Assembly (NCBI GenBank): GCA_011947345.1
Contig: JAAVTG010000411.1
Span: 1-64,000 of the forward strand
From: Phytophthora quininea
Taxonomy: Eukaryota > Oomycota > Peronosporomycetes > Peronosporales > Peronosporaceae
Reading direction: 5' to 3'
Length of the DNA stretch: 64,000 nt
The notes under the pieces were generated by a model. The model searched no databases, was not told the DNA's origin, and worked only from the letters and a program-made list of their open reading frames with translations. Positions within the stretch are counted from its first letter, which is position 1, and every line of letters starts with the position of its first letter. The translations under genes were made by a program, and so were the position numbers. This document shows positions 54,417 to 64,000 of this stretch, piece after piece.

Positions 54417-56935
54417 GGACTCTTCATTCACTACCCATCGAGATCAAAACCACAAGTAGAAAACGAGACTACCGTAGCAAGCACATACGAATCCAAAAGC
54501 TTGCCGATGACAGTCAATTGAGTGTTTCGAGTTACGATGTGAAAGGTCGGAAGTCTTGTCGAGATGCCACGCGTGACGGCAAAGGCAGCGTCTCCCAGAT
54601 CAAGCGACGCAATGCAGTCGTTCCTGCCACTGCTAGACCCTCACCACCGACGCCAGTTCAACCCAGTGTCAATCCACCAACGACGCAACCGCGGAAACAG
54701 CGAATTGCGCGGCGACGCAAGTACCATGAGACGGACTCCTTCCTCGAGCGAGAATCCTTCAAGGGTCTAGCACCGACCGATAGCTTCCTGTCTTGTGATC
54801 GAATTGCAACGTGGTTCCCAGGAACCGCAGTCGGGGAAGCATATCGAGTAGTGACCACCATCTTCCGAGCAGCGCACCAGGCTGCGTTGGGGACTCGACC
54901 TGTGTCTTGGGGGTATGGTCATACCGACGGAGCTCTGGGACACAACAACACTCGACGTGCAGTGGAGATTAAAAGCCTGGCAGCATTCCGCCGGGCTATC
55001 GTTCGAGATGTGTCGGCTGGAAATCGACTGAGTCTCTTTCTCACAGGTAGGCCAGATAGAGATATTGTGTCGGGTTGCTTTTGGTAGGGGGATCATTGTG
55101 TTTCCGTACTGTGTTGGTCAGATGACAATCGCATTCTCCAGTCCGGCCGCTTATTCATGAAACAGGACGGCAGTGCGATGTGGAGACCAGTTGAGATCTT
55201 GATGGACGAGACTGATCTCTCCACAGAGCGGCCGAGGTTTGTCGCCGTGGAGGCCGGACATCTAGCAGCCTACGCTCTGGATGGTGCGTTGGAAATTGAG
55301 GTCTGAAGGCGTTTGGCTCGTATTGCTCATGCCCGTTTGCTGCTTAGATCACGGGCGCGTGTATTCGTGGGGCTCTCAAGTGTTTGGTCAGTTGGGCCAC
55401 GGCGAGGAACTCGAAGGACCCGAGTCAATTGGAGATGATCATGGTGACGAAGACCTTGCGGGCACCGTCGTGGATATGACGAAGTTTGAAGACGGTGATG
55501 AAGATGAAACCGATGAGGTGGATGAGGATGCAGACGAAGACGCTGAGCGACCTCCTAAAGTCGTCGTCGTGGAGAAATCGCCCAGACTGGTGGAGGCTCT
55601 GGCTGGACACGCTATCGTGAAAATCTCTTCCGGGAACCACTTTGTCGTTGCCATCTCATCCGCCGGCGCGGTCTTCTCCTGGGGTCGAGGCTGTTTCGGT
55701 CAGCTTGGCAACGGGGGCATGGCGGATGTGGACTCCAGCTCAAGTCAAAGCTCTGGTGAAGTACGTCCCCGTCGACATTGCTGCAGGAATGAACCACGCA
55801 CTGGGCGTGTTTGTCGCCAGAGAGGAATCGTCTCGATCGAACCAGCAGGACGGCCAGGAACCATTTCATCCGCACCAGTATGAGAGAGCAGCAGTGACCG
55901 AGCGCTCGGTCGTCCTGGTCTGGGGTCGAGGCCAGCACGGTTGCTTGGGGTTGGGTGGGTCAACCGACGAGTTGTTGCCGAGCGAAAACGTCTTCTTCAG
56001 AGGCTTGGGGGCGACGAAAGTGGCTGCTGGTGCGGACCACTCGCTGGTGCTGTGCGGCGTGGGATCGCAGACGTTCCTGTACGCGTTCGGAGGCAACCGC
56101 CTTGGCCAGTTGGGAGTCGCCTCACCTGCCGATCACGTCGACATGCCGACCTTCCTGGACGAGTTCGTCAACGTGAACGTCGTGACGATCGGCGCCGGCT
56201 CGCAGCACTCTGCTGCTCTCACGGGTATATTCTCTGTTTGTGCTTGCAATTCCGGACTCGTTTTTAAGGCGGCTTGTTTGTAGGCGACGGCGAGGTGTTC
56301 ACGTGGGGCGACGCTCGCTACGGCAAAACGTGTCGCTCCGACGGACGCACGAGCTTCGTGCCGTGGAGAATCGACATGGCCAGCAGAGTCCCGCGCAGCA
56401 GCTTCATCACGCAGTTGTCGGTGGGCGCGCACCACACGCTGGCCCAGCTCCGCATTCGTACGTCACTGGCTTTGCGGTGTTCACTGGCTCATGGACTAAC
56501 TTTTTGCGTGTTCGTTCTCCCTGTTGATTTGGAAGTCGGTGAGGTGGATCGGTGGAGGAAGTTCTCGATGGGTCCCATCGCAGCAGCTTTGAGCGACGAG
56601 GGGCACAGCAGCAAAGGTAAACCTACTGGAGTTTGTGTTGTCATGCCACGTAACCACATTAATATGTTTCTTTTCACCGCCAGTGTCGGTGTGTCGGTGC
56701 AAGAGTTCGCAGTCCACCACCAAGAGTGTGCTCGGTGTGTTCGTGCAGTGCAAGACGTGCGGAGTGGCGCCGCTGTGCGGAAAGTGCTGTCGGCGATGCC
56801 ACGAAGGACATTCGCTACTGCCGATGGCAATAGGTCGAGGAGTTGAACGCGCTTGCAAGTGCTCGGAAGTCGGGTCGACCTCGGCAGCTCCGTGTATTTT
56901 CGCTGCTAGGCTGCCACCGGCAGTTGCGGAGTAGG
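54183..56935 (+). repeat. Left arm of large inverted duplication
   Basis: This 2.75-kb segment is repeated in inverted orientation at 61258-64000, with only scattered substitutions and small indels. It contains the 3' part of the Kazal gene and the whole RCC1/UBR gene. Homology stops right after the RCC1/UBR stop codon at 56935/61258. The outer end lies beyond the window. Confidence 0.95.
54564..56934 (+). CDS. RCC1-repeat protein with C-terminal UBR-box-like zinc finger, left copy
   Basis: RCC1-like blades form a beta-propeller: VSWGYGHTDGALGHN, VYSWGSQVFGQLGHG, VFSWGRGCFGQLGNG, VLVWGRGQHGCLGLGG, YAFGGNRLGQLG and VFTWGDARYG. An acidic insert (DEDETDEVDEDADEDAE) loops out of one blade. The C-terminus has a Cys/His cluster (QCKTCGVAPLCGKCCRRCHE, then GHSLLP and ACKCSE) that resembles a UBR box, the N-degron-binding zinc fold. 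Introns with GT..AG ends lie near 55047-55121, 55284-55348, 56224-56282, 56458-56525 and 56616-56682. The start is the ATG at 54564. Frame slips occur near 54600 (one C fewer than the right copy) and 55729 (two bases fewer). A ubiquitin-linked or signalling role is inferred; no ligase domain is present. Confidence 0.8.
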
Positions 56936-57888
56936 ATGGATCAGGCGCCCATTGTAAAGTTTTCCGCAAGTCTTACTGGAATTGTTTGACTACATGTATA
57001 AAGTCCTGATCGTCTTCATCACCACGACACGCCACCACCACCCCCAGCAGACAACCCTGCGAAGTGTGTTTCGCGTCGTCTACAAGCGCGAATCGACAGC
57101 ACATGCGTGAGTCACCACATCGGAAGCGGAACGCCGCGCCAGACTTTCATGCGTGGCTTGCCGAGCACATGGCGTCGCGCAAGTATTAATAGCGACATAC
57201 ACCGCCAGCTTCAATGGACACTTTTTCGTTCCGTCCCCGCTTGGCAAGACGACGAGACGATCGGACACCTACCTCGCTTGAACTTTCCTGTGACCCGCAC
57301 ACAGAGGATCGATCGCGGGCGCTGCAACGCCACCACTTGTTGGCGAGACAGAGCACCATGCTGCGACGTGGGGCACCACCCGACCGATGGAATCCAAGTC
57401 CTTACGTGTTCGTGGGTATGGCCGTCAGCACTGCGGTGATCGTCCCTCATCGTCCTTTTGGTGGCGAGGTTTACGTCCATTTCGAGAGTCGGAAGCCGCG
57501 ACTAACGCTCGCCTTCTTCACTTGGGTGCAACAAAGTGCAAGGCGTCGTGCAGTCGAGCGCTCGCTGAACCACATCGAAAGCTGCTGCCACTTGATGGGC
57601 AAAGCCGATTTCGCTGCGGGGCGACCTGGTTCTCCCGCGGCGTGTGCCCGTTTTCTCGTGAGTCGTCTGGTCGATCTTCTTGCTGCGTGCCCACAAGGCC
57701 TTCCAGCTGGGCGGCGAGACCCCTTTGCGCCAGTAAAAGCTCCGTCTTTCGGTCCCTCCGCCTATCCGGTCGGAACCATTTTTCAATCAGGACGCGAACG
57801 GCACGTGTCTTGATACGTAGAGCACCTTCCTCAAACAGCGAGAGTCTTGTGGACGCCTCCAGCTCGGACAGGAAAATTGCAAGCAGTG
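56936..57888. other. Spacer upstream of the GH16 gene
   Basis: A 199-codon plus-strand frame (57214-57813) and overlapping frames on both strands are Arg/Ser-rich with no domain, so no gene is called. The region just before 57889 is presumably the GH16 promoter. Confidence 0.45.
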
Positions 57889-58394
57889 ATGGCGTCCATC
57901 TACGAGGAGTCTAACACCACGCGCAACATCGACGCGAACGTGACGATGCCCGCTGCGTACGACGAGAAGGACGACATGGAGTCGCTCAAGGAGAAGCTGC
58001 AGCGCCGCAAAAGCCCATCTACGCCGGTCTGGCCTTCCTGGCCGTCGTCATCATCGGCGTCTCGATCGGTGCGACCAGCTCGAGTGAGACCGCCACCACA
58101 TCGTCGGCTCAGGTATGAAATCACCACCATCACACCACCACCGCCCGAGACTTTGTGCTAACCTTGTTATCTTATCATCCAGCACGAGACGCAGTCGTCG
58201 ACCAGCGATTCCGGCTCCGATTTGGTCGGAAAGCCGACTCAGGACGTCCCAAGCAGGCCGGTGCAGTGACGGCTGCCAAGAATTCGGTGTCGTCGTCGGG
58301 CAGCGGCAGCGCTGGATGGAGTTCGGCCAGCAACTCTGGTTCCTTCTCGGCCTCTGCCGGCACTGCGTCCGGTCGTGGTCGAACAACTCGACGT

Positions 58395-58425
<31 letters not shown>

Positions 58426-59321
58426 CACGCCGACATCGGCCCCTCGCAGAGCTCGTCAAGTTCGGGCCAAGCTTTGGCCTACAGCGCCGTGGACTTTGAC
58501 TGGACCGACGCCTCCAACTGGCAGTACGCGAGCGGCGCCACCGTGTCGTCCGACATGGTCACGAGCAGCGGCATCAAGTTGACGCCCGACAACAGCGCCG
58601 AGCCGATCCGCACGATCGAAGGCTGGAGCGGAGAGAAGATCGTGTACATCGAGTGGGAGCGCACGAGCACGAGCGACACCAACATTTGGATGCTCAACAC
58701 CAAGCTCGAGTCGCAGTTCGGCAAGGGCAACGGCTGGCCCTACTGGGGCGAGCTCGACCTGTTCGAGATGTTCACACAGGACGCGGCCGACAGTCCGTCC
58801 TACGACTACAGCGGCTTCGGCGGCTTCACGGACGTGTCGAGCTACGGCCAGCTGACCATGCACATGGGCCCCGCTACCGAGGACGGCAACCCGTGCTTCT
58901 GCCCGCCAGCCCGTCCAAGAGCTCCTGGTACGACAACACGCAGCCCATGACGTCGGGCTGCACGGCGCAGTTCTCCAACGACGAGCAGAACTCGATCGCG
59001 GCGGTCTGGGGCTCGGACGGCACCGGTCAGTACATTCAGCTCATCCAGAAGCCGACCATCACCAAGGGCGGCAAGCTCAACGGCGCCGACACGTACGACA
59101 TCACCACCGGCAGCGGTGGCGTCACGTCCAAGATCTACAACAACGCCGATCTCTTCTGGGGCGTCGAGGCCTCGGACGCGTGCGCCACCGCCGGCGGCCA
59201 CGACGCCACCTCGGGCTTCCCGTTCTTCGAGAGCTTCCGCATCATCCTCGAGGAGCAGAAGAAGGGCGACTCGAGCGCGTCCTTCACCGTCACCAACATC
59301 CAGATCTTCACCAAGAACTAG
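57889..59321 (+). CDS. Membrane-anchored GH16-family glycosidase (beta-glucanase-like), frameshifted
   Basis: GH16 enzymes cleave or remodel beta-1,3/1,4-glucans. The start MASIYEESNTTRNIDANVT gives a short cytoplasmic tail. A signal-anchor helix (YAGLAFLAVVIIGVSIGA) follows, then an intron (about 58115-58181). Next come a Ser/Gly-rich and Thr-Pro repeat linker encoded by a GACGCC-type microsatellite near 58395-58430, and the catalytic domain. The active-site motif GELDLFEMF (E-x-D-x-x-E) is clear, followed by SYGQLTMHMG, CFCP, SGFPFFESFRIIL and the end TVTNIQIFTKN. Frame slips lie at 58009-58012 (AAAA), within the linker and near 58905. The architecture suggests a type II plasma-membrane enzyme acting on the oomycete's own cell wall; secretion into the host is less likely. 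Confidence 0.8.
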
Positions 59322-59499
59322 ACGAGGCAATCAAACAAGTATCAACAGTGTACGTCGACGAAAGCTTTTCATTGCTCTGAAGATTTTATTTGTGGTGCTG
59401 CATGAATAAAGACGTTCGACTGATTGGAAAAGTAATGAACATGGCGGTGAAGTTGTTGTCGATTGATAAATTAATGGAGCAATGGGAGACATCGGGACG

Positions 59500-59739
59500 T
59501 TAAACCACCGTGAGAAGACGTCGTCGCAGTCGTCGTCGACGCTCTTTGGGGCTCTCGTCGTCGCTGCTGAGGCGGGTGACCAATGTATCTCTGGGCGTCA
59601 TGAGCTCCACGACCTCTTCGTCCGGCCTGCGGTGGCGGCGGAAGATGCTGCTGCGGCGTTCCGGGATGTCGTCGCTGCTGGAGCTGCTGCTGTTGCTGCC
59701 GAGGGACAGTCGCTTCTCGCTTCGTCGGAACAGACCCAT
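59500..59739 (-). CDS. Small Ser/Arg-rich protein (79 aa)
   Basis: The frame begins MGLFRRSEKRLSLG, has a Ser7 run and ERRSSIFRRHRRPDEE, and ends ERRRRLRRRLLTVV. It could be a small basic nuclear or signalling protein, and MGLF would allow N-myristoylation by sequence. The codon bias is GC-rich like its neighbours. No domain is recognised. It converges with the GH16 gene. Confidence 0.45.
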   Translation of the reverse strand: MGLFRRSEKRLSLGSNSSSSSSDDIPERRSSIFRRHRRPDEEVVELMTPRDTLVTRLSSDDESPKERRRRLRRRLLTVV

Positions 59740-60607
59740 GGTGGTGGTGCTGCTGCTGGAGGTGGCGGAGAGTGCTTTCGTGTCTTGTGGTCGACGACGC
59801 AAGTTCGAGAATGAGCGGAAAGAGACTTGCACCCGCCTGTATGATCGCGCGCAAACATACATTCTAAGCGGCACAACTGGTTGCCACCACGTCAGACACC
59901 AGCATCAACATTCGCAACGCCCACGCCGTGAACATTCCTGCGCCAGGATCATCGCCCCAGATGAGCGCCGCGAAAAGCAGTCGATGAGGCGGTGGCGGTG
60001 GTGGCTCGGTGTCGCACGGGCAAGAGCTTGCCAGCATGGGAGCGGTGTCTGGAGGACAGCAAGGACCAGTGTCGGCAGGACCAGGCTGAGCGCCTCATTG
60101 AGTCGGGCTCTGCGTCAACAGCCAAGGTGTCGCAGGCAGAGGTTCGGATTATCCAAGTATTGTATGATTCAGTGATGCAAGGCAAATATACTACTAGTAC
60201 TTTTAAGTAGTAATACTAATTAATACGAGCATATTTGTCTAAAGTATTTGTAGTAGTAAATTTAATATCGATGCCATTTTTGCATTATAGCTACTACTCT
60301 TGATAATACTTTGTAAGTCCAATCCATGAGGCCGAGCAGGGAGGTGATCTACGTGCCCAGGGCCTCACACAATACAAACTCCTATCCGTTGGGATCTTTA
60401 AAGGTGAATTAATAACGAAATGTGAATAGGCAACGAAAACTCGTCTCTTTTGGAACCCTTAGTAGTTAATTTGAGAAATGCAAAATCTTAATCAGGAATC
60501 GGAGCAACAAACCAAGCAATCGGAAGTCACTTCGAGAACAGTCGAGTATGAGGTGGCTAGCTATAGTATAGCTAATTAGATGTTGCACACCATCTCTGGG
60601 CAGCCAT

Positions 60608-60690
60608 CCAGCACACATTTATACGAGCCAAGGCCAGTTCGAGCTCGCCTGAACATGTTCTTGCACAACAAACCCTTGACAAGTCTCTGT
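60608..60690 (+). repeat. Diverged direct repeat unit 1
   Basis: It resembles 60852-60929. The translated forms are also similar (THLYEPRPVRARLNMFLHNK versus AHLHEPQLVRAWLYTFLYHK), so the unit may once have been coding. Confidence 0.55.
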
Positions 60691-60851
60691 TGCCAAGATT
60701 ACAGGCTCTATGATCTTTACCCGCACTTCACCATTCTTGTAAACGGTGCTTGGTTGGTTTGTGTGGACTGACTGGACCAACTCAAATGCGTGGTGTCTTC
60801 ATAGACCTGGCGCTTGCCACTCTTCTCCCATTTCTACATCGAAGTCGTCCA

Positions 60852-60929
60852 GCACATTTACACGAACCACAACTGGTCCGAGCTTGGCTGTACACCTTCT
60901 TGTATCACAAACACCTGACAAGTCTTCAC
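60852..60929 (+). repeat. Diverged direct repeat unit 2
   Basis: Second copy of the unit at 60608-60690, with many substitutions and a few indels. Confidence 0.55.
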
Positions 60930-61258
60930 TGCTAATACCACAGGTTCTTGATGCTCGTCTCCGAAACAACTTCTTCAGACGTTTCACCGCTCGTTTCACC
61001 GCTCGTTTGCCCAAAGTATCATCGAAGTATTAATACATTTTGTACTAATAGTACTACAGGGCGCTCAATAGTATCGTGGTATATTAACAACAGTAGCAGT
61101 ACTTGTATCAATAAAATCATAGTACTCGATTTTTCCTTACTCCGAACCTCTGGTCCTGAACGCTTTGCCGTTTCGGCGGGCGTCATATTGGCCGTAAACG
61201 ACAAGATCGCTTGCCAACCTCCGAAATCTCTCTCCGACGACGAATGGCCCCGGGCTCC

Positions 61259-63631
61259 CTACTCCGCAACTGCCGGTGGCAGCCTGGCAGCGAAAATACA
61301 CGGAGCTGCCGAGGTCGACCCGACTTCCGAGCACTTGCAAGCGCGTTCAACTCCTCGACCTATTGCCATCGGCAGTAGCGAATGTCCTTCGTGGCATCGC
61401 CGACAGCACTTTCCGCACAGCGGCGCCACTCCGCACGTCTTGCACTGCACGAACACACCGAGCACACTCTTGGTGGTGGACTGCGAACTCTTGCACCGAC
61501 ACACCGACACTGGCGGTGAAAAGATATTAATGTGGTTACGTGGCATGACAACACAAACTCCAGTAGGTTTACCTTTGCTGCTGTGCCCCTCGTCGCTCAA
61601 AGCTGCTGCGATGGGACCCATCGAGAACTTCCTCCACCGATCCACCTCACCGACTTCCAAATCAACAGGGGAGAACGAACACGCAAAAGTTAGTCCATGA
61701 GCCAGTGAACACCGCAAAGCCAGTGACGTACGAATGCGGAGCTGGGCCAGCGTGTGGTGCGCGCCCACCGACAACTGCGTGATGAAGCTGCTGCGCGGGA
61801 CTCTGCTGGCCATGTCGATTCTCCACGGCACGAAGCTCGTGCGTCCGTCGGAGCGACACGTTTTGCCGTAGCGAGCGTCGCCCCACGTGAACACCTCGCC
61901 GTCGCCTACAAACAAGCCGCCTTAAAAACGAGTCCGGAATTGCAAGCACAAACAGAGAATATACCCGTGAGAGCAGCAGAGTGCTGCGAGCCGGCGCCGA
62001 TCGTCACGACGTTCACGTTGACGAACTCGTCCAGGAAGGTCGGCATGTCGACGTGATCGGCAGGTGAGGCGACTCCCAACTGGCCAAGGCGGTTGCCTCC
62101 GAACGCGTACAGGAACGTCTGCGATCCCACGCCGCACAGCACCAGCGAGTGGTCCGCACCAGCAGCCACTTTCGTCGCCCCCAAGCCTCTGAAGAAGACG
62201 TTTTCGCTCGGCAACAACTCGTCGGTTGACCCACCCAACCCCAAGCAACCGTGCTGGCCTCGACCCCAGACCAGGACGACCGAGCGCTCGGTCACTGCTG
62301 CTCTCTCATACTGGTGCGGATGAAATGGTTCCTGGCCGTCCTGCTGGTTCGATCGAGACGATTCCTCTCTGGCGACAAACACGCCCAGTGCGTGGTTCAT
62401 TCCTGCAGCAATGTCGACGGGGACGTACTTCACCAGAGCTTTGACTTGAGCTGGAGTGCTCACATCCGCCATGCCCCCGTTGCCAAGCTGACCGAAACAG
62501 CCTCGACCCCAGGAGAAGACCGCGCCGGCGGATGAGATGGCAACGACAAAGTGGTTCCCGGAAGAGATTTTCACGATAGCGTGTCCAGCCAGAGCCTCCA
62601 CCAGTCTGGGCGATTTCTCCACGACGACGACTTTAGGAGGTCGCTCAGCGTCTTCGTCTGCATCCTCATCCACCTCATCGGTTTCATCTTCATCACCGTC
62701 TTCAAACTTCGTCATATCCACGACGGTGCCCGCAAGGTCTTCGTCACCATGATCATCTCCAATTGACTCGGGTCCTTCGAGTTCCTCGCCGTGGCCCAAC
62801 TGACCAAACACTTGAGAGCCCACGAATACACGCGCCCGTGATCTAAGCAGCAAACGGGCATGAGCAATACGAGCCAAACGCCTTCAGACCTCAATTTCCA
62901 ACGCACCATCCAGAGCGTAGGCTGCTAGATGACCGGCCTCCACGGCGACAAACCTCGGCCGCTCTGTGGAGAGATCAGTCTCGTCCATCAAGATCTCAAC
63001 TGGTCTCCACATCGCACTGCCGTCCTGTTTCATGAATAAGCGGCCGGACTGGAGAATGCGATTGTCATCTGACCAACACAGTACGGAAACACAATGATCC
63101 CCCTACCAAAAGCAACCCGACACAATATCTCTATCTGGCCTACCTGTGAGAAAGAGACTCAGTCGATTTCCAGCCGACACATCTCGAACGATAGCCCGGC
63201 GGAATGCTGCCAGGCTTTTAATCTCCACTGCACGTCGAGTGTTGTTGTGTCCCAGAGCTCCGTCGGTATGACCATACCCCCAAGACACAGGTCGAGTCCC
63301 CAACGCAGCCTGGTGCGCTGCTCGGAAGATGGTGGTCACTACTCGATATGCTTCCCCGACTGCGGTTCCTGGGAACCACGTTGCAATTCGATCACAAGAC
63401 AGGAAGCTATCGGTCGGTGCTAGACCCTTGAAGGATTCTCGCTCGAGGAAGGAGTCCGTCTCATGGTACTTGCGTCGCCGCGCAATTCGCTGTTTCCGCG
63501 GTTGCGACTGCGTCGTTGGTGGATTGACACTGGGTTGAACTGGCGTCGGTGGTGAGGGTCTAGCAGTGGCAGGAACGACTGCATTGCGTCGCTTGGATCT
63601 GGGAGACGCTGCCTTTGCCGTCGCGTGGCAT
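61259..63631 (-). CDS. RCC1-repeat protein with UBR-box-like zinc finger, right copy
   Basis: It has the same gene structure as 54564-56934, with RCC1 blades, acidic insert and C-terminal Cys/His cluster. In this copy the frame is intact across the blade where the left copy lost two bases (GGMADVSTPAQVKAL). It is broken at 62819-62821, where GGGG of the left copy is GGG, and near 63620, where two bases of the left copy are missing. It has an extra in-frame Ser-Gln in the N-terminal linker. Intron sequences differ by small indels, for example T4 versus T5 and CCCC versus CCC near 61670-61690. The start is placed at 63631 by alignment with the left copy. Confidence 0.8.
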
Positions 63632-63736
63632 CTCGACAAGACTTCCGACCTTTCACATCGTAACTCGAAACACTCAATTGACTGTCATCGGCAAGCTTTT
63701 TGGATTCGTATGTGCTTGCTACGGTAGTCTCGTTTT

Positions 63737-64000
63737 CTACTTGTGGTTTTGATCTCGATGGGTAGTGAATGAAGAGTCCTTACTCCAACAAGACGGCGGA
63801 TTCGTGGGCATATCCGTGATCCCAGCCTTCTTGCGGCACTGAGCCAGCTCCATCTCGCACCGGTTGGGGTAAGTGTTTCCTTCCTCGTCGCCGACCGGGT
63901 CGTACTCTTGCGTGCACAGGAAGTCGCACTGGGAAGGAGGAAGCGTCAGGCGAGGGCACCGCCCTTCCGAGACTTGGGTCACGTTGCCGTCGCTCTTGCA
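63737..64000 (-). CDS. Kazal-type protease inhibitor, right copy (partial, cut by window end)
   Basis: Only the end of the first Kazal domain and the second, four-Cys domain (QCDFLCTQEYDPVGDEEG onward) lie in the window; the start is beyond base 64000. The 12-bp VGDE tandem repeat of the left copy is absent. Near 63795 the frame differs from the left copy, so the C-terminus reads on about 20 residues further (ending RDQNHK). Whether both copies are expressed cannot be told. Confidence 0.75.
   Translation of the reverse strand, partial: CKSDGNVTQVSEGRCPRLTLPPSQCDFLCTQEYDPVGDEEGNTYPNRCEMELAQCRKKAGITDMPTNPPSCWSKDSSFTTHRDQNHK

Larger units (their letters stand above)
59740..61257. other. AT-rich spacer with a diverged direct repeat
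   Basis: Between the GH16 gene and the right arm the sequence is AT-rich and has no supported gene. Two similar blocks (about 60608-60690 and 60852-60929) share words such as CCAGCACA..TTTA.ACGA and ACAAGTC and lie in the same orientation. GTAGTA/TACTAC-type simple sequence flanks them (60185-60300, 61040-61110). Confidence 0.5.
61258..64000 (-). repeat. Right arm of large inverted duplication
   Basis: It is the inverted counterpart of 54183-56935 and runs to the window edge, so its outer end is not seen. The inner junction is sharp at 61258, just after the RCC1/UBR stop codon. Confidence 0.95.

Noticed and set aside
54092..54560. Coding extension of the RCC1/UBR gene into the Kazal gene
   Set aside because: The open frame runs on upstream, but it is the wrong frame of the Kazal gene; the ATG at 54564 is a better start.
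57214..57813. Plus-strand frame of 199 codons upstream of GH16
   Set aside because: Arg/Ser-rich, overlapped by other frames, no domain, and not positioned as an exon of the GH16 gene.
58456..59330. Minus-strand open frames opposite the GH16 gene
   Set aside because: Antisense shadows in GC-rich coding sequence; the plus strand has the GH16 active site.
1..64000. tRNA, rRNA, CRISPR array or prokaryotic operon
   Set aside because: No such structures were seen; introns and protein families are eukaryotic.

Overview
The window is a piece of a eukaryotic nuclear genome and reads as an oomycete, most likely a Phytophthora-like member of the Peronosporales. The reasons are short introns (about 60-90 bp) in compact genes on both strands, and an M96/bZIP-type protein, a two-domain Kazal protease inhibitor with an Asp P1, Crinkler-type NTPase pseudogenes and a Crypton-like recombinase relic. 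Exact or near-exact oomycete initiator/flanking-region promoter elements (GCTCATT..CCAATTT type) precede several start codons. No rRNA, tRNA, CRISPR or bacterial operon signal was seen.

Layout. 0.4-4.8 kb: three tandem LRAT-domain genes on the minus strand. 5.45-7.85 kb: a decayed PIF/Harbinger transposon with inverted repeats and a TTA target duplication. 8.2-8.9 kb: a Crypton-like tyrosine recombinase fragment. 9-29 kb: a housekeeping block with coatomer epsilon, ARPC3, an unrecognised multi-exon gene, a coiled-coil protein, a zinc alcohol dehydrogenase, an AMFR/gp78-like RING-CUE ubiquitin ligase, a TMCO4/DUF726 protein, the M96/bZIP factor, two DGAT2 acyltransferases each paired head-to-head with a small membrane-peptide gene, and the cohesin-release factor WAPL. 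29-34 kb: two head-to-head Crinkler-type pseudogenes. 34-38.7 kb: a divergent pair of IQ-motif (calmodulin-binding) genes. 38.7-47 kb: gene-poor transposon territory with a nearly complete pogo/Tigger element nested in a gag-like relic and an internally deleted relative. 47-52.5 kb: membralin, a MAN1/Src1 inner-nuclear-membrane protein and DAHP synthase. 53-64 kb: an unrecognised gene, then a large inverted duplication (arms 54183-56935 and 61258-64000) carrying a Kazal inhibitor and an RCC1/UBR-box gene, with a membrane-anchored GH16 glycosidase in the spacer.

Sequence quality matters for every gene call. At least fifteen otherwise well-conserved genes carry single-base frameshifts, nearly all deletions and many in short homopolymers (TTTT, CCCC, AAAA, GGGG). 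ARPC3, membralin, DGAT2 copy 2 and the bZIP gene are clean. The pattern suits uncorrected long-read consensus errors, so most broken genes here are probably intact in the organism. The transposase and Crinkler relics, which also have base-substitution stops and large deletions, are probably true pseudogenes.

Functional themes. Several neighbours act on lipids or ER membranes (LRAT-fold proteins, DGAT2 pair, gp78-like ligase, TMCO4, membralin), several on the nuclear envelope or chromatin (MAN1, WAPL, RCC1/UBR), and some are secreted or surface proteins (Kazal inhibitor, GH16). Nothing suggests co-transcription. The structured regulatory feature is repeated divergent gene pairs sharing short intergenic regions.
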